The notes beneath the pieces were generated by a model that was given only the letters and a program-made list of their open reading frames with translations, had not been told where the DNA came from and made no database searches. The translations under genes and the position numbers were made by a program. 64,000 bases of DNA, taken from assembly GCF_029784135.1 (NCBI RefSeq), contig NC_073745.1:47678116-47742115 (forward strand). The letters are read 5' to 3'. The stretch comes from Toxorhynchites rutilus septentrionalis. Lineage: Eukaryota > Arthropoda > Insecta > Diptera > Culicidae. This document shows positions 53,221 to 64,000 of the stretch, one piece after another. Every line of letters begins with the position of its first letter. Position 1 is the first letter of the stretch.

Positions 53221-56200
53221 GAGAAAATCGTGGATTCCAATACTAGAAGTTTCTACTTTCAAAGATATGTATTTTACATCCACAGATGACAATTAACACT
53301 TTTAACATCATTAGATTTGTTGTAAATTATTCTTCCTTTATAAATTTTTTTGATAAGCATAAAATGCCCTCAATTATCATTTTTGTTACTCTAGATTTAA
53401 AGACACCTAAAAAAACCTAGATAAGAAAACACTTTGAGACGCTCAATCATTTTGACTCATATAAACATCTTTGCCATTTTGGATACGATAACCTCCTTTG
53501 AACCCAACTTTTCGATGTACATCTTCTAATAACGATACAAATAAGACTCAGCCACGGCGGGAGAATGGGAAAGCGGAGTACGAAAATTTGAATAAAATGA
53601 TCCCCTCAAACCCATCCCGCGAGAGTCGTTTGTCGTTTGTGAGTAGCACTGTCAAAAATTGTTCTAACGCCTTGGAAATCTTCTGTCTGAGCACGATTTG
53701 AAGCAACTTGTTTATTTCTGCTCGGTACTCTTTTTCTTTCCCTTTTTTACTCGAACTCAAAACGAGCATCAATCAGACGGGGCGTATGTGTCAGAAGCAA
53801 CAACAAAAAAAAAAAAAGAAAACAAGTTGAAATGCGAACATTCAATCTTACTCACGTCAACATGGAAAAGGTGTACGAGGGTGCGCATCAATCATGCTCT
53901 GGCTCGATGGGAGAGAAGTACTTCCTTTTCCTCCCCTCGAAAAAACACACGCACACACACAGGAATACGAACGCACACCCACATGAACAGATCAACTCTC
54001 TGGCTGGATGGAGACGAATGATTAATAGTTGGTATGCAAATTTACGTGTCCGACTGTTGACTTCATGACAGCGAAGACGGCCTGGAATCATTCCGTTTGT
54101 TTGCTGTATTGAGTTCGGGAAGCCTATTGCGTGTTGACATAATTTTTATCCCTTTTGATTTTTGGAGAAACGGGCATGTTCATTTGTAAATGCCAACGAT
54201 TTTTTTTATGTCCAATTGAAGAATAACTTAGAGATGCGTTTGATGTAATGAAATTAACTGTATATGGGGGGTTTCGGAAAAAAATCTCCCAGGATGAGGC
54301 GCTACCCATAGATCCCTTCTCGGATAACCTTCAACCCTTATGTTCTACGACCGCAGAGAAAATTTGTTCCTTACACGATGCTGTTCGTCAAAACGTAAGC
54401 ATTCACTCCAATTCATGTGGTGGTGCTCGTTCCTAGACTATTTATAGGATAATGTATTTCTGGTTCCCACACCCCAACCACTCAACCGTCGCCCACAGAC
54501 ACATTTATGAGTACATGGGTATGAAATTCATCATGTTGTGGAATGCGGCTAACCGAGGGGGGGTGGGTGGTTTAGAGAGAATACAAAAAAAACCATCGAA
54601 GCCGAAAGAGAGATGCTGTGGGGCAACCATTCGTCCATATGTCCTTCGTCATACACTTCTCCCATACTTTACATCTTTCGGACTTTACACGAGTACAAAG
54701 TTTTGCTCAAGTTGGCCAAGCGTTATTACATACTCGACGAAACTTGAATAAAAGGTTTTTTCAAACTGTTCTGTTGAATAGCAGGAATACTGGGAGGCTG
54801 GGTCGTAGGCTGGGGGATCAAAAGCACTAATACCGGACTCAGATCTCCTCATCAGTTGCTTTCGAACGGGAGAAATTTTTGCTTGTCAAGTATTTTTAAT
54901 ACGGCATTTAGCAATGGAGCTCTGCAGCAATGATGGATGTCGGGTGTCCATTAAATAATAAAGCAAAATAAAAGCTGAGCTGTATTAATTTCGGTTGAAG
55001 TATTTCAAAATGTGGAGCATATTTTGTGCTGACTACATCGGTAACAAAACTTTAAGTCCGTTGAACTTTTAATACCTCTATGTTCTATCTCCGCTTATTG
55101 ATGGGATGTTTTACGTCAATTTGTTTTCATACTTTCCGACATATGTGCTGTTTTCTTTCCCTGAAGAAAATTCTCTCTGTCGGAAACCAGTCTTTCCTGA
55201 TTAACATACCTATCGTCGACAAAAGCAGCTTGCGAAGCTCTAACAGTCCGTCCCTATTTTTGTTCCACCCATTTCCCTTCTCTTGGCATTGAACCGTTGA
55301 AGAATGCTGTTCTCGAAGGCGAGGAAGTCATTTCATGGAGAGACGATTAAGGGCTGTTGGCGATAAATAATGAGCGGATCGCATGCAAGAATGAGACTTG
55401 TGGTTAGTTAGTACCGTATCGATGGAAGGAAATAATTAGGTCTTGATTTCCCTCCCGGGAAGGGCCACCTAATGAGTGCACCATTTACGTCGTGCATTCT
55501 CGGTATTTGTTCATATTTGCGAATGAATTCATACATACATTCTCTAAACAGGATACTTGACAAGTTCTATGTACTTTATCAGTGTTTATCGCTTTTCCTG
55601 CAAGTACTAAAGCAAAAAGTTCATCGTTGCAATTATAGGGAAGGGTTCGTTCAATTTGAATAGAACGGTCGGCGTCAGAATACATCTCCGCGCGTTTGGT
55701 AACGTATATCCATCCAAATCTAGTAACTCAATTAATCTCCTGGCGGTTCGTTTTCCACAGAAAGCCATCGCAGAGCAAAATTTATAACATCCCACGCATG
55801 CAAATGAGGCTTCCATCGTAGTCTCACATGGTCCTTTTTCTAATGGGCTTTCCTCGTGCCGGAAACACAGATCCGGTTTATTTTTGTACGTGCGTTTTTG
55901 ATCATCTTGTTATGTTTTGCATATCGATTTTTTTCGAAATTTTAATTTTTTTCGCTCCCTCAACAGTATTCAATTCTTCTGAATATCTTGAATTTTTCAA
56001 CATTTGCAAGAAGGACGTGAGACGCATGTGTTATATCATTAATTTAGATTCGATGTCGGGGACATTATTCAACAATATTCAACAAACAATATTCTGACCA
56101 AAATATTTTTTGCATAGAGAAACTGTCTAAGAACGAATTGTAAGGTACTGAAACTGTTTTGTGAAGAACTATATATGGAAAAAAAAATCATAAAATTAAC

Positions 56201-56330
56201 CACATTGCAAAAAAAAACCTATAGAGAAGATGTTTTAATATTGTAGAATTACAAGCAGACCGGTCGAACTTTGCCTTGTCCAGAATTGATTTTTAATGTA
56301 GGACAACGTTTAACAAAAAAGTATCGGGTG
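53221..56330. other. Mostly non-repetitive intronic DNA, no exon recognised
   Basis: It contains a short ca/ac repeat near 53947-53962 and several A or T runs. No open frame has a recognisable domain. It lies within the predicted neuroligin intron and may hold regulatory DNA. Confidence 0.4.
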
Positions 56331-57314
56331 TGAAATGAAAATCCGAGAATTGAATATTTAACACAAATTTCTGCATTACTCGAGAATTAATCAAGCAAAT
56401 GAAACCAAATTTGGCATATTGAGGTTTTAGGGTGCAATAAATGTTTCTATGGCGGTTAGACTCTCCACCCCCTTCTCTAAGGGGGGGCTGCCATACAAAT
56501 GAAACACAAATTTCTGCATAACTCGAAAACTAATCAGGCAAATGGAGCCACATTTAGCATGTGAAGGTTTTACGGGGCACGTTTCTATGGTGAATACACT
56601 CCTCTCTTCTCTAAGGGGGGCTGCCATACGAATTAGGGTATGAGAAATGTTTCTATAATGGTTTCTCCTCTGGAATGGAGAGGGGGTCCCATAAAACTAT
56701 TACACATATTTCAACCAAAAATATTCCAACCAAACATGACAATTGAAAATTTTCGGAGAACTCTGAAGAAAAAGTGAAAATGCGGAAAATTAAATTCCCA
56801 TATGTTCTGCAATTACATAGTGACAAGTGCTGTTAGTTCATTTGATGTATGCGCTAGCGAAATTGATCTTTGTTCGAAACTGAAAATGGATTTCAATGTG
56901 AAACGCACTCCTATATCTTCTTCTATCTATACCAAGAAAAGGATCGCCTGATGTGTTGATAAGAGCAGAACTCGAGGAAGGAATTGTCCGATTTAGGGCT
57001 ATCTTTATTCTATCATATTTTCTGTATAAAACATTTATTCCATATAACGGAGAAACATGTTATTTGCAAGTGATTGAAACATCTTGAACGAGAATTGTGT
57101 CTGAAAATAATCTGATATTATAATGAGTTTTGTTAGAAATACTATAAATTTTATAGTAAAAGGTAAATTCGACGGGGTCGAACAGAAGATCAATCAATGA
57201 ACAGTTCTGTATTTGGACCCATGATCTTGCTTATAGTAAGAAAACGTGAATGTTTGAAGGTATTGATAACAAAAAACAAATTTTGGGCGGGACGAAGTTT
57301 GCCGGGTCAGCTAG
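56330..57314 (+). mobile_element. Helitron-type repeat with tandem units and complete 3' module (copy d)
   Basis: Units of about 135 bp (ctgcattactcgagaatt; aagggggggctgcc) run from 56360 to 56690. A spacer follows with 'gaaattgatctttgttc', then the module tctatctatacc at 56922 ending gccgggtcagctag at 57314. The layout is the same as at 38090-39381. Confidence 0.7.
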
Positions 57315-57631
57315 TTCCCTATAAATCCCCCTTCTGAAGCAATATTTTTTTTTCTAGCGAACAACCCAGTCATCGAAATACTTTCTATAGCTATATTCAG
57401 CAATTACCTTCAGGTGACGGAACGAGTTTCTTTGTATGTCTTCGATGCTGTCAAAACGGGTCCCACGAAGCGGTAATTTAAGTTCCGGAAATGAAATCGA
57501 CAAATGACAAAACATGAGAATTTTTTGATACGAATGAAAGTGTGTATTCCGTTTGGGTTAGAGGAAATATGAGTTTTCCACAGCAATTGGGAATTTTTTG
57601 ACTCAAGCGTAGCTTTTGAAGAGGGCGTATC

Positions 57632-57787
57632 TTTTTTTTTATCTGTATTATAGTAACTTTCAACTCATTTGGCTGGTTCGTCACTTTTACTTCCATTTTT
57701 TGAAGAATGTCGGGAGTGAGAATTGAACTCGTGACCTTTAGCGTGAGAGGCACGGATGCTACCACTACGCCAGAACGCCTCCACAAA
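57632..57787 (-). mobile_element. Second tRNA-derived SINE type
   Basis: On the minus strand the head has an A box (tggcgtagtggtagcatcc) and a B box (gagttcaattctc), a body of about 70 nt and an A-rich tail (T run at 57631-57640 on plus). The 10-bp flanking repeats agggcgtatc lie at 57622-57631 and 57788-57797. It differs from the SINE at 30813 and 59901. Confidence 0.8.
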
Positions 57788-57828
57788 AGGGCGTATCGAT
57801 TTGAGTAAGAGAAATCTTTGATAATTTA

Positions 57829-59118
57829 TTAGGCTGTCAAAAAAGTCCTGCGGTTTTTTTTTTATTTTCATTTGTTCATAAAATTAATTACAATCATCTG
57901 TTTTAAGTCAAATATGCGCCGTTTTGTTCGATGACTTGCTCCCAACGAGATGCCAACTTCATAATACCCCTGTTATAGAAGCTCGCTTCCTTATTGGCAA
58001 AAAACTCGGATAGCCAATTTTCACAGGCCTCTTTTGTGGCTAACTTCTGACTACCTAGCTCGTTCGCCATGGAAAAAAACAGGTGGTAGTCACTTGGTGC
58101 AAGGTCCGGACTATACGGCGGATGCAAAAGAACCTCCCATCCGAGCTCCCGGAGCTTCTGGCGCGTCACCAAAGAAGTGTGTGGCCTGGCGTTGTCCTGA
58201 TGGAAGACAATGCGGCCTCTGTTTATCAAAGATGGCCTCTTCTTCATGAGTGCTACCTTCAAGCGGTCCAGTTGTTGGCAGTTCAAGTCCGAATTGAGCG
58301 TTTGGCCATTGGGAAGCAGCTCATAATAGATTATTCCTTGACAATCCCACCAAACACACAGCAGAACCTTCCTGGCCGTTAATGAGGGCTTGGCCACCGT
58401 CTGAGCCGTTTCAGCGGGCTTCGACCACGACCGTTTGCGCTTCACGTTGTCGTAAGTGACCCACTTTTCATCGCCAGTCACCATCCGCTTCAGAAACGGG
58501 TCGATTTTGTTGCGATTCAGCAGCGATTCACATGCGTCGATACGGTCAAAGATGTTTTTTTGCGTCAACGTGTGTGGCACCCATACATCGAGCTTCTTTG
58601 TGAATCCTAGCTTCTTCAAATGGTTAATAACGGTTTGATGACTTATCCCCAGCTCTTAGCCGATGCTACGGCTGCTACTATGCCGGTCTTTCTCGGCTAA
58701 TTCAGCGATTTTGTCGCAATTTTCGACGACAGGTCTTCCGGAGCGTGGCGCATCTTCGACGACCTCTACACCAGAACGAAAACGTTGAAACCATCGTTGT
58801 GCGGTGGAAATGGAAACTGTATCGGGTCCATATACTGCACAAATTTTATTGGCAGCTTGAGATGCATTTTTGCCTTTGTCATAGTAGTACTGTAAAATAT
58901 GTCGGATTTTCTCTTTATTTTGCTCCATATTTGCGACACTATAACTCACGAACGACTTAACCAAACAAAACACTGTCAAGGACTATATTATAGCGCGCAA
59001 AAATGCTATAGCAATATAATGCAAGCTATAGTATGACTCGATACAATGAATACAACTAGAATTACGCGCATACAACGACACCTCGCGGAAATACCGCAGG
59101 ACTTTTTTGACAGCCTAA
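57829..59118 (-). mobile_element. mariner transposon
   Basis: The inverted repeats start ttaggctgtcaaaaaagtcc and end as the inverse at 59118, with TA duplications at 57827-57828 and 59119-59120. Length of 1290 bp is typical of mariner. It sits inside a direct duplication of intronic sequence. Confidence 0.93.
57903..58928 (-). pseudogene. mariner transposase with a single nonsense codon
   Basis: The start is the ATG at 58928 (MEQNKEKIRHILQYYYDKG); a longer in-frame start at 58979 lies upstream. The N-terminal HTH region covers about residues 1-110. The core has TGDEKWVTYD, FHQDNARPH and PPYSPDLAPSDYHLF, giving DD34D spacing, and WVPHTL precedes the first Asp. The frame is open throughout except for one TAA after RSIG at about 58653-58655. 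All catalytic residues are present, so only one change separates it from an open frame. The closest group by motif is the classical insect mariners; I do not assign a subfamily. Confidence 0.9.
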
Positions 59119-59900
59119 TATATCTCAAAAACTATGAGTCGTACCGAAATAGTGTCTTAGAAAGAGTTATAGAGTATTGATGGTTGAATATGAAAAAAAT
59201 GTACACTGAAAAAAAAGTACTCTTTATTTTATTTACAAAATAAAAATTCAATTTTCAATATCCAAAATACATATTTTTTAATTTTTTTAAAATTTTTACA
59301 AAATAGAAGTCATGCAGAAAATTTGAAAAATGGGCCCAAGATGGTAAAACTATTTTTGACAAACTTTGTGGAATATCAAATTTTCAAGAATTTTCGAAAC
59401 TTCGAATTTTTGTATGTTAACAATAATTTTTAGCCACAAATTATGAATCCTGATGTGATTTAAAACAAAAAAAGGTTTTTATAAATCTCCTTCTAAATAT
59501 CGCCATTCTCGAAATATTTAAAAGAATATTTCTAATTTATTGTCTTTTTTATAGTAAATAATCCCTTTTAATATGTTTGCTGTGTTATACCGTCATGTTC
59601 ATGAAATTTTATGAATCTGTTTATAATTTCCAACAACTTTTCCAAATACATCATCATGGTTCATTTTTTTGACTAAAGCGTAACTTTTGAAAAGGGCGTA
59701 TCGATTTGAGTAAGAGAAATCATTGATAATTTATATCACAAAAAATATGAGTCGTACCGAAAAGTTTGTTAGAAAGAGTTATAGAGTATTGTTGGCTTAA
59801 TTTGAAAAAGATATACATTGAGAAGAAAAATTAGTACTCTTTTTTTTTATTTACAAAATAAAATTTTAATTTGCGATATCAAAAAATATGTATTTTTTAT

Positions 59901-60173
59901 CTTCTTCTTCTTCAATGGCACTAACGTTCCTAGAGGAACTTCGCCGTCTCAACGTAGTATTACTTGCGTCATTTTTATTAGTACTTAGTTGAGATTTCTA
60001 TGCCAAAAAACACGCCTTGTATGCATTCTGAGTGGCAAGCTCTAGAATACGCGTAATCACAGTGCAAGTCGGAGGAAATTTCTTTGACGAAAAATTCCCC
60101 CGACCAGAACGGGAATCGAACCCGAACACTCGGCATGTTAGTTATGACGCTAACCACTCGGCCACGGGAGCAC
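59901..60173 (-). mobile_element. tRNA-derived SINE with GAA tail, copy 2
   Basis: Near-identical to 30813-31087 but inverted. The tail (cttcttcttcttc on plus) is at 59901 and the tRNA-like head ends at 60173. The 14-bp flanking repeats tatgtattttttat lie at 59887-59900 and 60174-60187. Confidence 0.88.
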
Positions 60174-60187
60174 TATGTATTTTTTAT

Positions 60188-61450
60188 ACTTTTTCCAATT
60201 TTTTCATATGAAACAGAAGTTATGTAGAAAATTTAAAAAAATTGGCCCAAGATGGTAAAACTATTTTTGACGAACTTTGTGGAACATCGAATTTTTAGGA
60301 ATTTTCGTATGTTAGCAGTCATTTTTTATTATAAATTATGGATCTTGATGTTATTTAAAACAAAAAAGGTTGTTCAATTTTAATGCTAATTTGTCCAGCT
60401 GTGGTAGCAAAAGGTAGCAAAAGGTATGTATGTATTTTCATGTGTCACATGAAGAACATAAACAGGGAATAACAGAATGGAGCGAGTAGCATAATTTCGC
60501 CATTTTTACATAAACAAATATTTAGATTAGAAATATATCGAAAACGAATACACAACTCTAAGAGATATTGCTCATGAATACATCTCTTTTTTCGTGTATA
60601 AAACCTGCACTCAGTAATATATTACCTTTAGCACGTTTCAATGTTATTGCCAATCCAAACAAAATCCGAATAATGGTACAAACTCATGAGTAGTTTCACA
60701 TGTAGCGTGATGTATTATTTTGTTTCCTGTTTGTGAGAACATTCGTGGAAAATGTTTCACGAATAAGAAATATGGTTCTATAGAACAAAGGACATGCTAC
60801 AGAATGCATCAAAGCCAACTGATTCGAAGAAATATCGATAATGTCTCTGAACTCTCTTGAATAACCCGTCCCAGATCATAAGAATATATAAGATAAGCCC
60901 TAAACGGGGAGAAATTTACAACTCTGTTATGTTGTTTTCATGTGGAAGAGTTTCGCGATAAACGGCAGTTAAGATACGCTGTCAATATGAAACATTGGTC
61001 ATTTTATTTCCAATTTGATGATAACTCTCGTTATTTGCGCAGAATTACATTTCTCCACCGCAATATGAAGAAATTTGCAATGAAGCTTATTGATTCTCTT
61101 AAATACTTAGGGCAAATGTCGCGAGTAGTTTTCAATGATTCTTGACCCATGATGAGCATGACAATGAAGCTCAATTAAAGATATCGACAGTGTATCAAAT
61201 AGTTAATATATATAAAAAAAAACAAAAATCTCGAAAAACATAGAAAAGTATGTCCTGGCTTTTCTTACGGTCCCATTCAATTTCGTTCTGATTGAACAAC
61301 GTGCAAACACCGTGATATTCCCAGCTGAGCAGCCAAAATGGCTCGAGTCTCCTTCGAAGTGTCTTCCCGAAATGACACTTTCCAAAACTGAACAGCACTC
61401 ACTTTATCACATCGTTCATTGAATCAATGAAATCCAGTTCTTAATCTTAC
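60188..61450. other. Intronic AT-rich DNA, no exon recognised
   Basis: The part to about 60390 completes the second copy of the direct duplication. The rest shows no coding region with support and no transposon ends. Confidence 0.45.
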
Positions 61451-61671
61451 CTGTTGTTTGTGTGAGAAGCTTCCGGACCGTCCCAGAGTGGCTGTCGTCA
61501 GGTTGGTATCTTTTATACCGACCCCACCCTGCTGCTGCTGCTGCTGGTGAAGGTGATGCTGATGGCTGCTGCCGGCGCTTCGTTTCGGCAGCGTTGCATA
61601 GCTTGGCGGTAGCTCCAGCACTCGTTTCGTTTTGCTGGGCGAGGGCGATGGTATTGTCGTCAGTGGGATAT
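61451..61671 (-). CDS. Nlg: Neuroligin exon: cytoplasmic segment after the membrane helix
   Basis: The acceptor is gctcgtttcgtag before 61671 and the donor is caacag|gtaag at 61451. The phase fits the upstream exon (phase 1 in, phase 0 out). It encodes DIPLTTIPSPSPSKTKRVLE, then LPPSYATLPKR and a Gln run. Vertebrate neuroligins have a similar DIPL..T and LP-Y-TL region in the tail, which supports homology. The His/Gln-rich middle is typical of insect tails. Confidence 0.75.
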
Positions 61672-61802
61672 CTACGAAACGAGCAGAATATCAAATAGTG
61701 AGATATCAGTTTTCCGGAGGATTTAGAGATCCGGACGGTGAGAAATCATCAGGGAATTCGCTGAAGGATAGCTGGCTGGCAGTGGGATGGTCGGTGCCTT
61801 AC

Positions 61803-61987
61803 CTGCCTCGTCCGGACTGGCGCTTCCGTTGTTGTGAGATCCACTTCCGGAACCGGCCCCGCTGCCCTGCTGCGATTTCCGGCGCCGGGAGCGATCACGT
61901 TGGTAGTAGATTCCGGCAAAGATGAGCATATTCAGTAACAGGAGCAGACATCCGACGCCAACCGTTACTCCCAGTGCGGCGGTGTAA
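61803..61987 (-). CDS. Nlg: Neuroligin exon: transmembrane helix
   Basis: The acceptor ccaatccgcag precedes 61987 and the donor is gaggcag|gtaagg at 61803. After joining, the sequence reads YTAALGVTVGVGCLLLLLNM and continues LIFAGIYYQRDRSRRRK. It is one hydrophobic helix followed by a basic stop-transfer stretch. This closely follows the neuroligin pattern Y-S-x-x-L-x-VTV-x-VG...LLxLN, an adhesion receptor of the postsynaptic membrane that binds neurexin. Phase 2 in, phase 1 out, consistent with both neighbours. The tail then turns Gly/Ser/Asn-rich. Confidence 0.85.
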
Positions 61988-62100
61988 CTGCGGATTGGAA
62001 AGATTTATGGTTGAAATTGAAAGCAGAATTTTCAATTGTGGAATCTGTTGTCAGATTGATTTTCGTCCTTCTTGGTTTTCATCATTGTTGCGCCTCTCAC

Positions 62101-62317
62101 CTGTAATAATGACGGTTGGCCAGTTTTTCGAGAAGTTCCGCCTCCTCTTCCTCACTCAGTAGTCCACCGTCTGAGTTTCCATCGTGCAGTACCTCACCCA
62201 TGGTCGGATCCGGTGTGCATTCGGTTCCAAATGACTCCAGTCGGGATTCCTGGGCATCATTAATGATTCCGTTGCTATACATCCGCGGTCGGCTGAAAGA
62301 TTCTGCCCGGACGGAGC
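62101..62317 (-). CDS. Nlg: Neuroligin exon: extracellular juxtamembrane stalk
   Basis: The acceptor ttctcttacgttttcgcag precedes 62317 and the donor is cattattacag|gtgag at 62101. It encodes a stalk rich in acidic residues (GLLSEEEEAELLEKL) just before the membrane helix. Phase 1 in and phase 2 out agree with the next exon. An ATG-initiated frame reaches 62366 but lies in the upstream intron. The esterase-like ectodomain must be encoded further upstream, beyond the right edge. Confidence 0.75.
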
Positions 62318-64000
62318 CTGCGAAAACGTAAGAGAAGAAAAAAAGTCCTCCTATTAAACATTTCATTATGCTCGGTAATGAGGCGAGACCCCGTCAACAA
62401 CTTTTAATTTCATGCAAATTTAAACATGACGATGCGCACACATCCCATACTGGCAGTTGGTAGTGGTGACTCGTTCAATTGTTGGCTGTTGATCCCAAAC
62501 CCCATTTCGTTAACCCACTTTCGGATCATATTCACCCGGTGCTTCCCTGGTTATGGTGATGATGCTGATGATGGCGATGGGAATGCGCCGTTTCTATCCG
62601 CCAAGCATCACGAACACTGGAGTCAATGATGGAGTGCACACGTGTCCGGAAATAATTTAGTTTTGGCCGCTTCGCTGGGGGAGAACCGCTCTGATAGTTT
62701 GGAGTTTTATCTCACTACTGACAGTACTACGCTGTTATTAAACATTTAGTCAGACTTTGCTCGTTTCACTATTCGTAATTAGGAGTTGTCTCACTCACGT
62801 GTGAGGACTAGTTACAGTTTCATCCAAACGTTTTATAGCTAGACATGCTAATGCTGAAATAGTTTGAGAATGACTGTTGCTAGTCGTTATATTGTTTGAC
62901 ATTTTCAATATTCAAAATGCGCATAATTCATGAAATCCTGTTGCACACCGTTAATATTTAATTTAATGTGAGTCATTAGCCTAGTTTTGCGTGACAGTTT
63001 TGGCGATATTGTACCCAAAAAGATAGATCAGAGATTCGAGTATTGCAGGTTCATTATACAATAGAAATTTCACTGAAATGTAGTGGGATGTGAATATGTG
63101 CGTTAAAAAAACCACAATAAACAATATTAGCGTTGAATGCGACCTTTTCAAATTTGGCTTTTTGCGTTGCCCAAGTTTCACTCCCTGTTCATGGCTATAT
63201 TCGCTTCTGTTCCTTCTCCATTCGATGAATATATTCTGTACAGCGGTTCATTGGTAATCCGGCAACTCGTCAGATCGCTAGTATATTTTAGTGCCGGGTC
63301 GAAGCCGAGCCGAGCTTCATGAGCCAAAAATTTTTGAACGTGTTTATTCAAGGCTTCGACCCGGAACCCGGAACAGTCACTAAAATAATTTGGCGACCTA
63401 GTGAGTTGTAGGATTACCAATTATCCGATGTGCTACGATGTGCTAGTATTGGAGACTAGAGGCTATTCAGACGACATAACAGTTTGGTGGAGATGAAACG
63501 ACCCACGGTTTTTTGTGCCAATTCAAATTAATTGCGATTGTGTGCGTGTCATAATTCGATTGATTTATTTTGCTGGTTTGAATCAAATATAAGAACAGCA
63601 TTACAAAACAAAGTAAAAAATCTGAACGGATATTATTGAGTAAGTTTTAATAACTACAGGCAAAACGCACAAACATAGTCCTTTGACATAGCTTCATCGA
63701 GGGACAGTGCTGACATTTCTTGAACAAGAGCTGTCAATGCAGGATAAAAGCATCAGGAGTGATGAAAGTCCAACTGTATTTGATAATCTTCTATAACTAA
63801 AAGACAAATATGCCACGAAAAGGCGTAGTGGTCGTCCTTCTACTCTTACACTGAAACTAAAGAGTACTCTGAAGCGATTGGTATTTATTAGATTAGAAAC
63901 AGTTGGTCAATGTTGATTGCAGTTCAACCTGGATGGCCCAGTTCTATATTCCAGTGAAAAACCCACCAGAGAAAAGAGAAACTTCGGCGGCGGAACGGCA
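62318..64000. other. Neuroligin intron (upstream of the stalk exon), no further exon recognised
   Basis: No esterase-like domain segment is visible. A foldback-type repeat is present at 63245-63425. Short open frames here show no recognisable domain. Confidence 0.4.
63245..63425. repeat. Short inverted-repeat (foldback) element
   Basis: The left arm (about 63249-63306: attggtaatccggcaactcg ... tgccgggtcgaagcc) pairs with the right arm (about 63352-63420: ggcttcgacccgg ... aggattaccaat), with some mismatches and a loop of about 45 nt. It is non-coding. Confidence 0.75.

Larger units (their letters stand above)
57595..60390. repeat. Direct duplication of about 0.7 kb with different insertions
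   Basis: The text 'gcgtatcgatttgagtaaga' and the following 'gagtcgtaccgaaa', 'agaaagagttatagagtatt' and 'ttggcccaagatggtaaaac' type blocks occur twice, starting near 57790 and near 59696. The first copy carries the mariner and a SINE; the second carries another SINE. Confidence 0.7.
34964..61450 (-). other. Predicted 26.5-kb terminal intron of neuroligin, packed with transposons
   Basis: The donor reads aacag|gtaagatt at 61451/61450 and the acceptor is at 34964/34963. All elements from 36370 to 60173 lie inside it. The parts 34964-36369, 53220-56330 and 60190-61450 are mostly non-repetitive. An exon skipped by my reading cannot be excluded. Confidence 0.55.

Noticed and set aside
57700..57787. 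tRNA gene on the minus strand
   Set aside because: Same reasoning: the head is fused to a short body and A tail with 10-bp flanking repeats, so it is a SINE.
62097..62366. Small secreted protein starting MKCLIGGLFFFSYVFAG
   Set aside because: The signal-like stretch is an artefact of translating the polypyrimidine tract and acceptor of the stalk exon. The exon starts at 62317.

Overview
The window looks like nuclear DNA of a mosquito, most likely a culicine of the Aedes type. Evidence: a neuroligin-like gene split by a very large intron, two I-clade non-LTR retrotransposons, DD37E Tc1/mariner-type transposons of the ITmD37E kind described from mosquitoes, tRNA-derived SINEs, short Helitrons with internal tandem repeats, and many AT-rich MITE-like repeats. 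No bacterial gene organisation, CRISPR array, rRNA gene or stand-alone tRNA gene was seen.

Host gene. On the minus strand, three short exons (62101-62317, 61803-61987, 61451-61671) encode the juxtamembrane region, the transmembrane helix and part of the cytoplasmic tail of a neuroligin. A fourth exon (34268-34963) has a matching splice phase and ends in a stop codon. If it is the terminal exon, the last intron is about 26.5 kb and holds nearly all the transposons of the right half. The catalytically inactive esterase-like ectodomain would lie beyond the right edge.

Layout. 1-12.4 kb: a dispersed repeat that received a hairpin-ended element, which in turn received a full-length I-clade retrotransposon (2619-8652). 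12.4-17.5 kb: a decayed Tigger/pogo-type transposon containing another hairpin-ended element and a DD37E transposon. 19.3-22 kb: an inverted pair of arrays of about 118-bp units with a MITE inside. 24.6-34 kb: Helitron-type repeats, three decayed DD37E copies and a SINE. 34.3-35 kb: the putative terminal neuroligin exon. 36-48.4 kb: head-to-tail Helitron modules carrying a DD37E transposon (itself interrupted by the third hairpin-ended element) and a second full-length I-clade retrotransposon. 49.2-52.8 kb: a piggyBac element interrupted by a DD37E element. 53-56 kb: mostly non-repetitive intron. 56-60.4 kb: Helitron, two SINEs and a mariner with one nonsense codon. 61.4-64 kb: neuroligin exons and flanking intron.

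Insertion order can be read from target-site duplications and interrupted elements at several loci. The most unusual signal is a family of about 1.2-kb elements present three times. Each copy sits between oligo-T (or A) runs, has a terminal palindromic motif at one end, and at the other end a subterminal inverted motif followed by a 9-bp-stem, 3-nt-loop hairpin whose paired bases vary together. Each copy carries internal repeats of about 95 bp. I do not recognise this family.
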